From positions 35,028,501 through 35,092,500 of the forward strand of contig CM027383.1 in NCBI GenBank assembly GCA_015680905.1: a stretch of 64,000 nucleotides of DNA, given 5' to 3'. This DNA is from Coptis chinensis. Its lineage: Eukaryota > Streptophyta > Magnoliopsida > Ranunculales > Ranunculaceae. A model generated the notes under the pieces. The model saw only the letters and a list, made by a program, of their open reading frames with translations. It searched no databases and was not told the DNA's origin. This document shows positions 13,601 through 23,734 of this stretch, piece after piece. How positions within the stretch are numbered: the first letter of the stretch is position 1; the number at the start of each line of letters is the position of its first letter. The position numbers and the translations under genes are program-made.

Positions 13601-15653
13601 GAGGATGAGATGATAAATCCAACCCATATTGCCAAACAGCTTGACACCAGCATTTGAAGGCTGCAAAGCCAGGTACAGATTAGAATGAACTAAATGAATG
13701 GTATGAACTAAATGAATGGTATGAACAAAAAAAAGATAAAGCTAATGACTAAAAATAGTGTTCTAAAAATTGGTCTAGAAGGCCGGCTAGCTGGTGCTTC
13801 GCCAACTCACCTGAGCCTTTAATCATTTTGGAAATCGAGTAGGCCGACTGGACAGGTGACGAGGCTGATTCAACTCGACTAGGCATGTGAGTAAGCCAAT
13901 TTAACACCCGACTAGGCATGGATATGGTTAGTATATCTCTTATTCAATGCCAAGCTCGTCAACAATCAGAGGAGAGAGAAATAGGTATATTACTTGCTAC
14001 TTGCTAGTGAAGCTAGTAAGGCGCAAGGATGAATTTTGATGATGGTCCATGGTAATGATGATGTCGAGTCTGGTTTAGACTTACTTGGGAAATGTTTGGG
14101 TGTAGATTCCGTATGCATTTTTTAAAAGTGAAGTTGGATTTCTCCATTTTATATGGTATTAATTTGCATACATTGAACAAAACTGACCGCCTAGCGGTGG
14201 GCTAGGAGCTAGGCATCCTCCTACTGCCCAACTACCACCCAGCACTTATTAGAACATTTCCACAAAGACATGCAAAAGTCACTGGAAAATATCTTATGAA
14301 GTGTTTGACATAATGATAGTACAACCAAGCATTACTACTAGTAAAATAATTATAAGAATCATGATGTTGCTCATACTGTACAGCAACGCATGCACCATTG
14401 ACAAGTTTAAAGTGTAATAACTGTACCATTAGCAAATATTGGCCGCTGCATATCCTTCACATTTCCAAGAATAGGTAAAACTCGGGACAGGACGTCTTTC
14501 AGCCGTGGAGTAAACTGTGAAGCTTCAGTTGGATTAACATGTAAAGGACGCACTTATTCAATAGCTCTAGCATATCAAAATATCCAATGAATAAAGAAAA
14601 AGATCAGTGATGCTTAACCTTCAACTGAAGCAAAATCTGCAAGGATTTGAACCATAGCTGGTAGGGAAGAATTGGGCCCCAAAAGGTGCAGGAAAATTTC
14701 TTCCATCATCTACCAGATAAAAGGATAAAGATTAAACATGTTCCAAGGTAAGAGTACGGTAAACAGAATTAGCAAAATAGAAATCTACTTATCAGGTCTA
14801 TACATATACTGATATATCATGATGGGTGTATGCACGCATGGGCGGGGTAGGGCATATCTGTGATACAACCTAATACGGGAACTTTTGAATGTTTAGAACA
14901 TGGATGTTAATCTAGAGAGTTTTATGACTATATTAACTTCACCAAAAACATGAACGGCGCTTACCAGATCAGGCAAATGAGAACCTATTGAAACAAGTAG
15001 GCCTGCTGCAGCTCTTTGCCAGTCAGTATCATATTCCTACATATTTAACGAATATGTCACAAGGAATCCTTCTATCAAAGACAAGATGAAATTGATTAAA
15101 TATTACCTTGGAAGAGATGATCTCTGACGTGGCAATCTTAGCAAACTTGCCTAATAAAGAAGGGTCAGCATCTCCTTTATCTAAACACCGTATAGCAAAT
15201 GCCATGACTTCAAACAAGCCAGCAATATTCCCAAACCTCTGTTAATTACAAAACAGTCAAACTGATAAGTTATGAAATTACAAAATTAACCAAACAACAA
15301 AGAAGAGAAATTTACATACCCTCCTCCCACCACGAGAAACAGAATAGCAAGAATCAAGAATCAATAAAGGATGGCTGTAAAAATAGAATAAAAATTATTA
15401 TTAAATGTTTGAATTGATAAGAGAGTAGAGAATTATTGTTGTTGTTACAGTGAAGCGATGTCTTTGAGTGAATTGATGGAAGCTTCTCGAACAAGTGATG
15501 ATTCATCAGCGAGAGAAGAAACGAGGACCTGTATTGCATCTGGAGAGAGAGAGAGAAAAAATAAATGAATACAATGATTTGATTTGATTTCGGTTATATT
15601 TATAAGAGAGAGAAAAAATTTATACCTGGTAAATGCGAACTTGAAGATGCCAT
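4645..15653 (-). CDS. SGR6/MROH1-like HEAT-repeat protein, N-terminal 573 codons
   Basis: This is a HEAT-repeat scaffold protein of the Maestro-like (MROH1/HEATR7A) family. The Arabidopsis homologue SHOOT GRAVITROPISM 6 acts in vacuolar membrane dynamics during gravitropism. I joined 20 coding exons, all GT..AG, giving one open frame of 1719 nt: 15626-15653, 15449-15539, 15320-15374, 15107-15238, 14965-15036, 14619-14709, 14427-14522, 13582-13660, 13418-13481, 11277-11380, 11057-11162, 10129-10218, 7831-7908, 7075-7142, 6897-6996, 6206-6340, 6029-6118, 5834-5899, 4806-4904, 4645-4719. The start reads [20 protein letters not shown]; later landmarks are VSRGGRRRFGNIAG and [20 protein letters not shown]. 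The usual protein is about 1700 residues, so two thirds lie beyond the left edge. Introns 9 (2.0 kb) and 12 (2.2 kb) are swollen by transposons. The coding frame looks intact. Confidence 0.9.
7298..7607 (+). mobile_element. TRIM element in an SGR6-like intron
   Basis: Two direct repeats of about 106 bp (7298-7403 and 7501-7607, sharing tttagtcccacatgggatatg) flank a 97-bp interior. The interior has the primer site TGGTATCAGGGC at 7404-7415 and a purine tract gtgaggggg just before the second repeat. This LTR, primer site, purine tract, LTR layout defines a terminal-repeat retrotransposon in miniature. No matching target duplication is visible. Upstream, 7224-7311 holds an extra tandem copy of the flank plus LTR start. 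It has no coding capacity. Confidence 0.7.
8600..9075 (+). mobile_element. LINE 3' end fragment in intron 12
   Basis: Plus-strand translation shows the C-terminal LINE motif [17 protein letters not shown] at about 8758-8808, typical of the zinc-binding end of plant L1-type reverse transcriptases. It is followed by a 3' UTR with gtaatgtaggatatctca and an A-rich AATAATAATA tail. The 5' part of the element is missing. The same 3' UTR phrase ends the LINE fragment at 12790-13250, so both belong to one family. It lies opposite to the SGR6-like gene. Confidence 0.75.
9399..9530. repeat. CTAGG-rich dispersed repeat
   Basis: The sequence starts tgttctaaaaaatcagcctaggcgg and is dense in cctagg words. 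It resembles the longer element at 13759-14256 in the same gene and is probably a truncated copy of the same non-autonomous DNA element. Confidence 0.4.
10476..10672. repeat. two-copy tandem repeat of about 100 bp in intron 11
   Basis: The unit containing ccttatttaca, tattccaag, aaaaaggaaaat and agcaaaattacttggaccaaca occurs at about 10482-10565 and again at about 10577-10672. The copies differ at a handful of bases. It has no coding role. Confidence 0.6.
11460..11700 (+). mobile_element. LINE reverse-transcriptase fragment (middle part) in intron 9
   Basis: The plus-strand frame contains [15 protein letters not shown], a degenerate form of the LINE RT motif LRQGDPLSPFLF. It is followed by a 24-base T run and the T-rich start of another, antisense LINE tail (about 11716-11900). 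The fragment at 12790-13250 could be the downstream part of the same LINE, now separated by later insertions. Confidence 0.6.
11716..11900 (-). mobile_element. antisense LINE or SINE 3' tail
   Basis: A run of about 24 Ts is followed by ggtaaaagtgatattccattaat, the reverse complement of a common plant L1 3' end with its A tail. Only the non-coding end is present. The insertion lies within the decayed plus-strand LINE and is later than it. Confidence 0.45.
12219..12515 (-). mobile_element. truncated TRIM element, inverted copy
   Basis: Read on the minus strand this is the same TRIM family as 7298-7607. LTR copies lie at 12219-12325 and 12448-about 12515, the primer site GCTCTGATACCA (reverse complement of TGGTATCAGAGC) is at 12436-12447, and a purine tract reads as cactccctcac. 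The second LTR is cut short where an LTR-like repeat (12520-12700) begins, so that repeat either interrupted it or joined it. Confidence 0.65.
12520..12700 (+). repeat. LTR-like remnant in intron 9
   Basis: Phrases gacatctcccaagg, ttatgtatataatgg and cctccaaagtttcttctccatta match the remnants at 4225-4440 and, inverted, at 10370-10450. It looks like the end of an old LTR or TRIM family with no coding content. Confidence 0.35.
12790..13250 (+). mobile_element. LINE reverse-transcriptase fragment (YTDD motif) in intron 9
   Basis: The translation contains [20 protein letters not shown] and [15 protein letters not shown], the catalytic box (YADD-type, here YTDD) and the following block of L1-type reverse transcriptases. 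Downstream, gtaatataggatatctca repeats the 3' UTR phrase of the LINE at 8600-9075. Only about 130 codons remain, so it is a fossil fragment and not a gene. Confidence 0.75.
13759..14256. mobile_element. possible non-autonomous DNA element rich in CTAGG
   Basis: The stretch starts tgttctaaaaattgg and ends cttattagaaca, a short imperfect inverted pair (TGTTCTAA / TTAGAACA). The interior is rich in ctaggc-type words and has no open frame. I could not find a matching target duplication. Its placing among hAT-like non-autonomous elements is a guess. It lies in intron 7 of the SGR6-like gene. Confidence 0.4.
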
Positions 15654-16415
15654 AATACAAGAAACGAGGAATTGTTTTGATGATGGCAAATACAAGTTAT
15701 AATAAGCTCATATTTTGGCTCGGCTCGTTTAAGTCAAACATTTTAAAGCTCAAGCCAAAAGCGTGAGTTGTTTCTATTGGTCCCGTATGTTATTGTACCC
15801 ACTAGGGCATGCTACATTGATAGTTCACCGTGAACTATTTTTACTTTTATCAAACTATTAACAACTGTAATACAACATTATCTAGCGTTACCTGCCATTA
15901 GCTACATTACCTACCATTGGTAGAGTATTGACTAGCCTTCCTCCACTGAAATATAATTGATGCATCACTAGCATCAAAAATTAGTAGCAGGCCTGCCATA
16001 TGAAATTAGTTTTCCTTTGTACTGATTCTTTTGAGTAAATATAATGATTCTTTCAAGGAGTAGTAAAGAGCATCTTTAGGAGAGACACTATTCTAGCATC
16101 AAACAATCTCTCCTAAAGATGAAAAAACACTAAAGTAAACACCAAATCAGCAAAAATTTGGTATTTGTTTTGGAGCTGTATCAAATCTCTCTCGCGGCTT
16201 TAGATAAACCGCGCGGTTTTGCGAACACCGCGTGGGCTTTGGTGTTAGTTTGGGCCTCTGTCTCGTAGTGTTTCGAACACCAAATTTTGATGTGTTGCGG
16301 TTTACCAAAAACCGTGTGGGCTTGGGCTTGATCTCTTGTGCGGACAACGATATATCCAAGTGCAAAATATTCTCAAATCAATTCAAAACTCAAGAAAGAT
16401 CTATTTCTTTGTTCA
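15654..16415. promoter_or_regulatory. upstream region of the SGR6-like gene
   Basis: The segment left of the LINE and upstream of the minus-strand gene should hold its promoter. I see no clear TATA box. It contains a Trp-less low-complexity stretch and, at 16071-16121, a 15-bp inverted repeat (catctttaggagaga / tctctcctaaagatg) with a 21-nt loop, described separately. Otherwise nothing stands out. Confidence 0.3.
16071..16121. repeat. perfect 15-bp inverted repeat (hairpin)
   Basis: Arms 16071-16085 and 16107-16121 are exact reverse complements around a 21-nt loop. The arms start with GAGCATCTTTA-like sequence seen at some miniature transposon ends, and agcatcttta recurs alone at 33730. It may be a tiny remnant of a miniature inverted-repeat element. 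Confidence 0.5.
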
Positions 16416-18125
16416 TTTTTTTTTATCGGTAAACAAGGTTTTTAGAGAGGTCCCTACCCCTTTTTATTAGAAAATAAAAGTAATAATTTTGTTACATTCT
16501 CTCTCTCTCACATATTGTTTTCCCCTTACATCATCAAGAGTAACTTTCTTTACATCTTCAGAGAAAATAACTTGGTCCCAACTCTACATAAGTTGTTTGA
16601 ATATTGGTAGCTAAAAAATCATCTATCTTATTGGACTCCCTAGAAGCACGTATAAAGCTAAAATGTTCAAACAATTCCTTCGTGCGGTCAATGCTTCTGA
16701 GCATCTTCTCTGGTTGCCAAGGATGTCGACTCTTCTTAGTTAAGAAAGAAATAACACTCATAGAGTCATTTTGTGTTTTAATCCTCCTGATTCCATGCCA
16801 AATTGCCAAATTCCTACCTTGCTCTACTGCTTGCAGTTCTTTTGATTCTATCGAATGCTTGTTGGTCTGCCCGTGACTTGCCACATTTACTTCTCCCTCA
16901 TCCATTTGAAAGCCAGCTGCCCAACCCCCTAACAGCCCTTGGATTATGTCTGTGTTTAGATTATACATACCCATTTCTGCCTTCTGCCATATGCTGAGCT
17001 TCGGTTTCCTTTTCTTACCTTTTACTCCAGCATATCGTTGTGTTTCTGGTCCTTGTTCCATCTCTGTTGCACCTGTCATTAGCTTGATTCTTGTTTCCTC
17101 AATCACTGCCCTCACTAACTAATGTGCGTAAGATTTTTTATTATCAGACTTTTTGCCATTCCTTAGATTGAAGGTTTTTGTAATCACTGTCTCTCTCTTT
17201 TCATGCTTGCCTCGTTTCTCTACCATGCCCATCATACTGATGTCGTGCTTCCTAACCATTTCGTTAACTTCCACTTGCTTACATGCTTTGTTAAGTCCCC
17301 TCATATTATATTCCAGCAATCAACCTTGATCATTTAAGCAGGTGGGGGATGTCTAAGGGGGGTGATATTAGGCCCTTCTTTTCTGCTGCTACTAACCTTG
17401 TCACTCTTTGATGAAATTCCTTGATGTGCTGAGTGTGGTGTGACTTTCTTTGTTTATGTACCCTCTTCATGCTGTGCTGCTGCTATACTCAAATGCTTGA
17501 CTGTGTTTTCCCCGTGTTGCAGTAGAACCCTTGGCCTCATGTCTTCTGCTTTGTCTACAACTCCTTTGTGGAAGTCCTTGTTGTTTGCGAAAGCCCTCGA
17601 GCATCTGTCAGTCATCTCATTGCCTTATGATTTCAGCTCATTAGTTGTGTTTCTCGCTCTGCATGTATGTTTTTTTGTTGGAGATTCCCACCCTTTTCAA
17701 TCATCAACAGAGTGCACTTCTTGCACTTCCTGTTCCTGGGTTTGTGCTGTTTTTGTAACCTCTTTCTATAGACCTTCTTTCGCAGTAACGACATTCACCT
17801 CTTCAGTTTTAGTTTCTCTTTTCAGCCAAACTTTTTTAACCTTCCTCTCTACCTTAGGTTCCTTCGGGCATGTTTGGTTGGTATGCCCAAAAACATTGCA
17901 AGTACTGCAACACAGTGGCTTCCAGTTATATTTGAAGGCCACTTTGTATACTCGTCGTCGATCTAACACTACTGGTATATCTGTTGGATATGGGCATATT
18001 AAGTCATTCTCTATGCATAGTCTTGCATAAGATGTTCTAGCCATATTCTCTGTAAGATGGTCTGTGAACATAGGTATTCTTTCTTCATTTCATTTAATAA
18101 AAATCCAAGAGAGCAATATCATAAG
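16416..18125 (-). mobile_element. internally deleted L1-type LINE
   Basis: On the minus strand the order is as follows. An ORF1 piece (18071-17766) has a CCHC zinc knuckle, CCSTCNVFGHTNQTC, preceded by the usual KYNWKPL-type lead. Then comes the start of the endonuclease/RT ORF (17319 onward, NMRGLNKACKQVEV). Then, after a jump, an RNase H-like C-terminal piece (17115-16558, with KTQNDSMSVISFL), and finally an A tail read as T8 near 16411. Endonuclease core and reverse transcriptase are missing, so this copy could not move on its own. It lies upstream of and parallel to the SGR6-like gene. Confidence 0.75.
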
Positions 18126-18130
18126 GAGCT

Positions 18131-19424
18131 GCTACTGTTGGCAAAAGGCCGGGACAAGCTGACAGGACAGACCAAGCTTGAGACAACAATATTAATGTGA
18201 TTAAAATTATCGTAAGGAGCAAGAAAAATGATAGAATTCCAATCAGATGACTTAAATATAGATGATTAAATTACTTGAAGGAGTAAGAAAAAGGAAAAAC
18301 ATTCTAATCACATGATTTAAATAGATATCAGAAGACAAAAAATAGCATTGTTATCCAACGCCAATACTTTTGAAGCATCACAACCATGCCTTGCCTTGGC
18401 AATCCTAAACCAAAAGCTTAATTTCTCAGTGCATGCAATATCTACATACACATTACTCAATTCGCAGGATCCAAAGATCTTCATTGCCAAAAAAGTTTAT
18501 AAAAAAATCCCACAAACAAAAGCATACAATGTATGTAGTTAAAGAGATAAAGCAGTACAGCAAGTACATCAGTACCATTCAAGAGAAGTTTTATGAGGTT
18601 ACTATAATCAGCTCGCGCAGATGATGGAGACTGAAACAAACAACGAAACAGTGAGCTCGAACATAGAGCCAAAATCTTATTCGCTTTGTAAATTACATCT
18701 TCAGTAGTAAAATATCATATGACAAATTTAATCTTTGGCAAGCTCATTCTCTCTCAAGTAGTCAAGTCTCTCTCTCTGAAAAATACCAAAACCCCTCTCG
18801 CGAAACGGAGTTGACTTTTTTCTTCTTTCTTTACAGAGACGAAATCATCAATCTGATTAAATGAAGTCAATTTGTATCCCGTCATTTCTAGAGCATCTTC
18901 CAGAAAGTGTGATCTTACGGGGTACGTAAATCCCTTAAAAAAGGAAGTGTAATAATAAGAATAACAATAACACTATAACAGCTATACTACTACTACTACT
19001 AATAATAATAATAATAAATATACAAACTTAAATTCAGACACTGACAATACACAATAAACGATGTAACTCAGAAATTACTTCACCACTACAAACTTTTATA
19101 CTAATACTATGTATTATTGGTACTACACATGTTATAGTACCTATAAACTACAGGCAACTCAATGGGACCAATGGGACCGACATAAACAAAGTATCCCTTC
19201 AATTAGAATCTTTTGACTAATAAGTTCCTTCAATGTCTTGAAGTGCATTGGCTTTGCAACAACGAAGGCGACAATACCATTTTGTTTTAAACTCTAAATG
19301 CAGCGAGCTCTTGTAGGTTTTTCAAGAAACAAAAAAACAGATGCCTTAATTATGTTTCCCAAATTATAAACCTAACATCCAATTTGATAAAAAGTCCAAA
19401 CCATAGCACAGTAGATGTATTGCA

Positions 19425-19429
<5 letters not shown>
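18131..19429. other. anonymous AT-rich stretch
   Basis: No gene family is recognised. A minus-strand ORF of 63 codons (18481-18672, starting MALCSSSLFRCLFQSPSSAR) could be a first exon, but it has no recognisable domain. An interrupted (CTA)n(ATA)n microsatellite lies at about 18983-19018. The rest shows nothing. Confidence 0.3.

Positions 19430-19482
<53 letters not shown>
19430..19482. repeat. (CA)26 microsatellite
   Basis: An uninterrupted run of CA dinucleotides. The Thr-His and Cys-Val open frames across it are artefacts. Confidence 0.98.
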
Positions 19483-19486
<4 letters not shown>

Positions 19487-19566
19487 ATAAGGGAAGAGAA
19501 TCACCTGAATGGTTGGGTGTTGTGGCTGACTCTTGCTTTTTCTTGTAGCTCAAACTCAACCCACTT

Positions 19567-19734
19567 ATCCAGATTTAGAGCTGAAATGGAAATTAAATTG
19601 AATTATAATTTTATCGTGTGTTATGAGTTTCGAACATAGAGGTTGATCCTATCCAGATTTAGAGCTGAAACGGAAATTAAGTTGAATTATAATTTTATCG
19701 TGTGTTATGAGTTTCGAACATAGAGGTTGATAGA
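19567..19734. repeat. 84-bp tandem duplication
   Basis: The unit atccagatttagagctgaaa...cgaacatagaggttgat occurs at 19567-19650 and again at 19651-19734, with one or two differences. It is a recent tandem duplication without coding meaning. Confidence 0.9.
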
Positions 19735-19854
19735 TCTGAACTAATAATCCTAACATGCATCTAATCTTCACTTCTCAAGCATCGCAGCCTTGTTTTAGAG
19801 AACAAATTAATAATATATACAAAGATGCAATAGTACGTGCTACCTAATCATATC

Positions 19855-20538
19855 CTATTTTACTCTTCTATGTTGCAAATATCGTTCTCTGGCTGCAGCC
19901 AAATCATGTTCATCTTTTCTTTTATGAAGATCTTGTTTCTTTCTATCTGATGATGGTTGTTCAACCATAATGTATGCTTGCATGAAAGAATGGACTTCTG
20001 GTTTGACATCCACCGCTACAATGTTGCTCTCAGAATGCGAGGATGTTTTAGCTACTTCTAGTTTCACATCTACCGCTGCATTATTGCTCTCAGAATGCAA
20101 GGATGGTTCAGCTTTATCTCTCACTTTTGTCTTGCCAGAATTTGAAGTTGAGTTAATCCTTGGAAGGATTTCTTTCCCTAAGGTATCACTCTTAACTCTT
20201 CCTTCCACTTTAGCGTCCAACACAACATTGATCTTTCGAAGGTTGGAATGAAATTCTCTCATGGCTTTTAAGTAACCAACAATGTCATTCTTCATAACAT
20301 CATATTTCTCCTCAAGCAAGTGATCTTCTTCCAACCATTTTTCATCCTCTGTGAGTTTCTTCTTATAAGCACTTGTAACAAATTTGGGTTTATCACCGTA
20401 CAGATGTTCATCTTTGCTTCTCTCTTTAGCTAGTTTTCTCTCCTTTACTATTCCATATTCATGTTTTCTGGCTTCTACATATTTCAATTTTCTCTCTTTG
20501 GGATCTTGAACTAAGGGACAAATTACATCGGCTTTCAT
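19855..20538 (-). pseudogene. NSRP1-like (nuclear speckle splicing regulator) retrocopy, 227 codons
   Basis: The frame matches the conserved core of nuclear speckle splicing regulatory protein 1 (DUF2040). It reads ERKLAKERSKDEHLYGDK and FVTSAYKKKLTEDEKWLEE, and, just upstream of the first Met and still in frame, VFYYDGVYDQMKADV. In the family this lysine/glutamate-rich coiled-coil block follows an N-terminal segment beginning KYGLQL, which is absent here; an in-frame stop lies about 110 nt upstream. There is no intron and the C-terminal half is diverged, containing a duplicated SHSESN..AAVDVK-type unit. It is probably a truncated retrocopy; expression from the open frame cannot be excluded. 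Confidence 0.6.
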
Positions 20539-20644
20539 TTGATCATAAACGCCATCATAATAAAAAACTATGGATCCTCTTCCAAGGCCTTCTTTTGAAT
20601 CAAGCCGTATTTCTTCATGTATATATGTAGAAAGCTCTTCTAGC

Positions 20645-21165
20645 TGTTATTTCTTTTTGCGCCCAAGGAAAACCCTCTATATCTTCACAGCTGGTTCTAA
20701 AGAGACGAAAGGTATAGAATGGCAGTGATTTATAGGAGTCTTTCTTGTTTAAAAACAATCCCAATTTAGCAACAAACAAAAAAAGATCAAATTTTCATCA
20801 CATCCAACAACAATAAACTCAAATTAAGTAACAAATTCAATAAACAATAAGAAATAAAGAAAAGGGTATTGATAAATTTATACATACACAGCAACACGAT
20901 CGGGATTGAAAGCACCAGTAATAGAGTTATACTCAAATCAGGAAGTTCTTTGTATTAGAAAAAAGCAGAACCCATGGGTTTCGAATCTCGGCTATTCTTC
21001 GTTCATCCAGTAATCTTCTTTGTAGCCCATCTTGGAGTATCTTTTAAATCTAACTACTTGAGGAAACCATAACTATTTGTCTTCTTTCACACAATTTTTT
21101 TGAAAGAACATGACATTGGAAAATTCAAGAATATACAAAAAGTACAACAGAAACACTCTTCACTT
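20645..21165. other. no recognised gene between the two retrocopies
   Basis: AT-rich sequence; no conserved frame, RNA or repeat that I can name. Confidence 0.3.
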
Positions 21166-21476
21166 TTACCTCCTTCCTTTAGATTTGGAATCAAAATGAT
21201 GTTTCAATTCTTCAACTTCTTTTTGCGAACTATAGCAGTTTGGCTTCCACCCTGTTTGAATGGCATTCCCATGAGTGCAAGTAGCTTTTGACCTTCTTTA
21301 TCAGTTTTTGCTGTGGTGGTTATGCAAACATCCATCCCCCTTAGTTTACCAAGGGCATCATAACGGATCTCTGGGAAGACACGTTGCTCTCGCATACCAA
21401 TGCTATAATTTATATGCCCATCAAAACTGTTCGGGCTGACACCCTGAAAATCCCTTGTCCTAGGAAGCCATCAAAG
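21166..21476 (-). pseudogene. plastid ribosomal protein L5 pseudogene (C-terminal half)
   Basis: The translation from about 21470 gives [18 protein letters not shown], then [20 protein letters not shown], then [15 protein letters not shown] and AIVRKKKLK. This is the C-terminal half of the nuclear-encoded chloroplast 50S protein L5. The last residues (KHHFDSKSKGRR and stop, ending at 21166) are present in a shifted frame. The N-terminal half with transit peptide is missing and there are no introns. It is a dead, 5'-truncated retrocopy beside the NSRP1-like one. Confidence 0.85.
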
Positions 21477-21479
21477 TAA

Positions 21480-21782
21480 ATCCTTTTTGACGTCGTTTAA
21501 TTTTGGAAGAAGAGAAGAATATGAGAGAGGGTTTGAAGAGATGAATTTTTTTTGGAGAGTTGGGAGTGTTTTGTAGAATTAAAAAAAAATATATAGAAAG
21601 AGGTTTTTATCTATTTTGGGTTACGAACAATTGAAATTGCCAAAAAAGGGCGTATAATTCTTTTTTTTATGTAAAATTTGATATGTCAGTCCTAGAGAAA
21701 AAAGGGGGTTGACGTGGGTCACTGGGAGCATTTTCCACTACTCAGTATTAATGGTCTTTGATTGCAACAATGCTAACCCATT
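21480..21782. other. left flank of the composite MULE
   Basis: There is no gene in most of this stretch. The last 20 bases or so (caacaatgctaacccattta) match the paralogous, uninterrupted site at about 34278-34300, so this is the left half of the interrupted target locus. Confidence 0.45.
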
Positions 21783-21939
21783 TATCTTTAGGTAATTCCA
21801 TCGGGCACTCATCAAATTGGATTGGGCAACCCCTAAAAAAAAAGAAATTTTACAAGTTTGTCATATTACAAGTTTACCATCAAAGCCCAAGCCCAGCAAC
21901 CAATTCAACCGGTCTCGCCAAAACGAACCCCTCGGGTCG

Positions 21940-22440
21940 TTTGGGTGTGCATTCAAACGATCCCGCCATGTCGTTTGAGTGTACAGTCAAACGATTCCGC
22001 CATGTCGTTTGAGTTTACACTCAAACGGCTTGACCACATCGTTTGAATGTGCATGAAAACGACTCCACCACATCGTTTCAGAGTACACGCACTCGGTCTG
22101 AGTTTGTCGTTTAAAACTTGGGTCTCTAGAATTCCATGGAACGGTCTGAGCATGCCCACATCGTTTGAGTGTGCATGAAAACGACTCCACCACATCGTTT
22201 TAGAGTACACGCATTTGGTTTGAGCCTGTCGTTTAAAACTTGGGTCTCTGAAATTCCATGGAACGGTCTGCGCATGCCGTTTGAGTGTACACTCAAACGG
22301 CTTAACCACATCGTTTGAGTGTGTACTCAAACGGCTTGGTCACATCGTTTGAGTATGCATTTAAACGGCTTGTACATATCGTTTGGGGCTTATATGGACC
22401 GATGTGGTGAAGTCGTTTGGACTAAAATAATTGAGAAGTT
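21940..22440. repeat. GTCGTTTGA palindromic repeat array, left arm of the MULE
   Basis: More than a dozen copies of CGTTTGA or its complement TCAAACG, each with a CpG, often as face-to-face pairs. 22277-22300 is a perfect 24-bp palindrome (ccgtttgagtgt / acactcaaacgg). Inside, a unit of about 120 bp is repeated twice (about 22038-22155 and 22158-22277). Several long minus-strand frames across it are repeat artefacts. The same motif family recurs at 23735-23940 and 27236-27580. Confidence 0.85.
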
Positions 22441-22851
22441 ATAAAAACAAAAGAAATTCCTGATTAACCAATGATTAGTCCGATTAACCAATAAAAATTG
22501 ATTACATAAACACCAATTACACTTTTCTTATACATACATAAACACTGAACACTTTTCTTATAACACAAATCATTAATCGATCGTAATTGTACAATAATTT
22601 ATTTAAACAATTATCGGCAAAATTGAATTAGCAATGATCAATTATCAACACATCCCAATTGAATTAGGAAAATTGAAATCCGATTTAAAAAATTGGGTTA
22701 GGAACAACATAATTAGTTACTCCAACACAATTACATGCACTCTGCACTATTTATCTGTTATGACATAGTATCTATATAACCAAATTAAAACATGTAATCA
22801 AACATGCCAAAATCTAAAATAATGTAATCAAACATGCCAAAATCTAAAATA

Positions 22852-23275
22852 ATAATTTGTTTTATATCTAAACTTGTTATTTTTCATTTTTTTTTTACAA
22901 TTGTGAATCATAAACTAGTTTGGGGTTTGGGGTTCAGGGTTTACAAATTTCGAACCAACATATTTCACTTAATTATTCGAAATAATAATTTGTTTTATAT
23001 CTAAACTTGTTATTTTTTATTTTCTTTTTTAAAATTGTGAGTCATAAACTAGTTTGGGGATTTGGGGTTTAGGGTTTACAAATTTATGTACCGACATAAA
23101 AAAAATTTAATTTCAAACATATTTCACTAAATTATCCAAATCTAAAATAATAATTTGTTTTATATCTAAACTTGTTATTTTCTATTTTTTTTTTCAATTG
23201 TGAATAATAAAATAGTTTGGGGTTTGAGGTTTGGGGTTTAGGGTTTAGAGTTTACAAACATATTTCACTTAATAA
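22852..23275. repeat. three-copy tandem repeat of about 130-150 bp in the MULE left arm
   Basis: The unit containing aataatttgttttatatctaaacttgttatttt, followed by ataaactagtttggggtttg and a gggtttaca segment, occurs at about 22849-22975, 22982-23140 and 23146-23275. The ggtttggggtttagggttt runs resemble degenerate telomere-like (TTTAGGG) words, but there is no true telomeric array. Confidence 0.65.
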
Positions 23276-23734
23276 TTTCAAATATATCAAAATTTCAAAT
23301 TCTTCTACATAGAATACTCAAGTTCCCATTTACTCATCCTTACTCCTTTTTTTTATCAAAATCCTTATTCCTTACATAGAATATTCAAGTTTCTATACAT
23401 ACTTAAGTTTCTCTACATATTAGAATAATCAAGTTTCTCTAAATAGAACATGAAGATGAAGAAAAAGCATTTAAGGTAATGTTTGAGGTGTAACAACAAA
23501 TTAGAGAAAGAAAAAATAGAAGATATGTTGAAAGTGAAGAAGTGGAACAAAATGTTGAACGTGAAGGTGAAGAATTTGAAGATGCGACTAGTCGAGCAAA
23601 TGAGATGCCGAGAAATCGTCGACGACAAAGTGCAAACCTAAATAATGAGGTAACACTTGATTAGAATGAATACAAAACACTTGATTGATTGAATGAATAA
23701 ATGAATGCAAAACACTTGAATGAATACAAAACAT

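Noticed and set aside
17440-18030. 196-codon plus-strand frame with several hydrophobic stretches
   Set aside because: It is the antisense of the LINE ORF1 region; the minus strand carries the recognisable zinc knuckle.
19350-19639. Frames with Cys-Val or Thr-His runs
   Set aside because: They are the CA microsatellite read in frame.
21953-22330. Long minus-strand frames (125, 68 and 61 codons) with repeated HSNDV and TLKRCGG words
   Set aside because: They run across the CGTTTGA repeat array; the periodic peptides are a by-product of the DNA repeats.
21940-22440. Regular palindromic repeats resembling a CRISPR array
   Set aside because: The genome is plant nuclear, spacing is irregular, there are no unique spacers of constant length, and the array is part of a MULE.
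22906-23245. gggtttaggg words as an interstitial telomere
   Set aside because: Only one or two imperfect TTTAGGG words per tandem unit; no continuous telomeric run.
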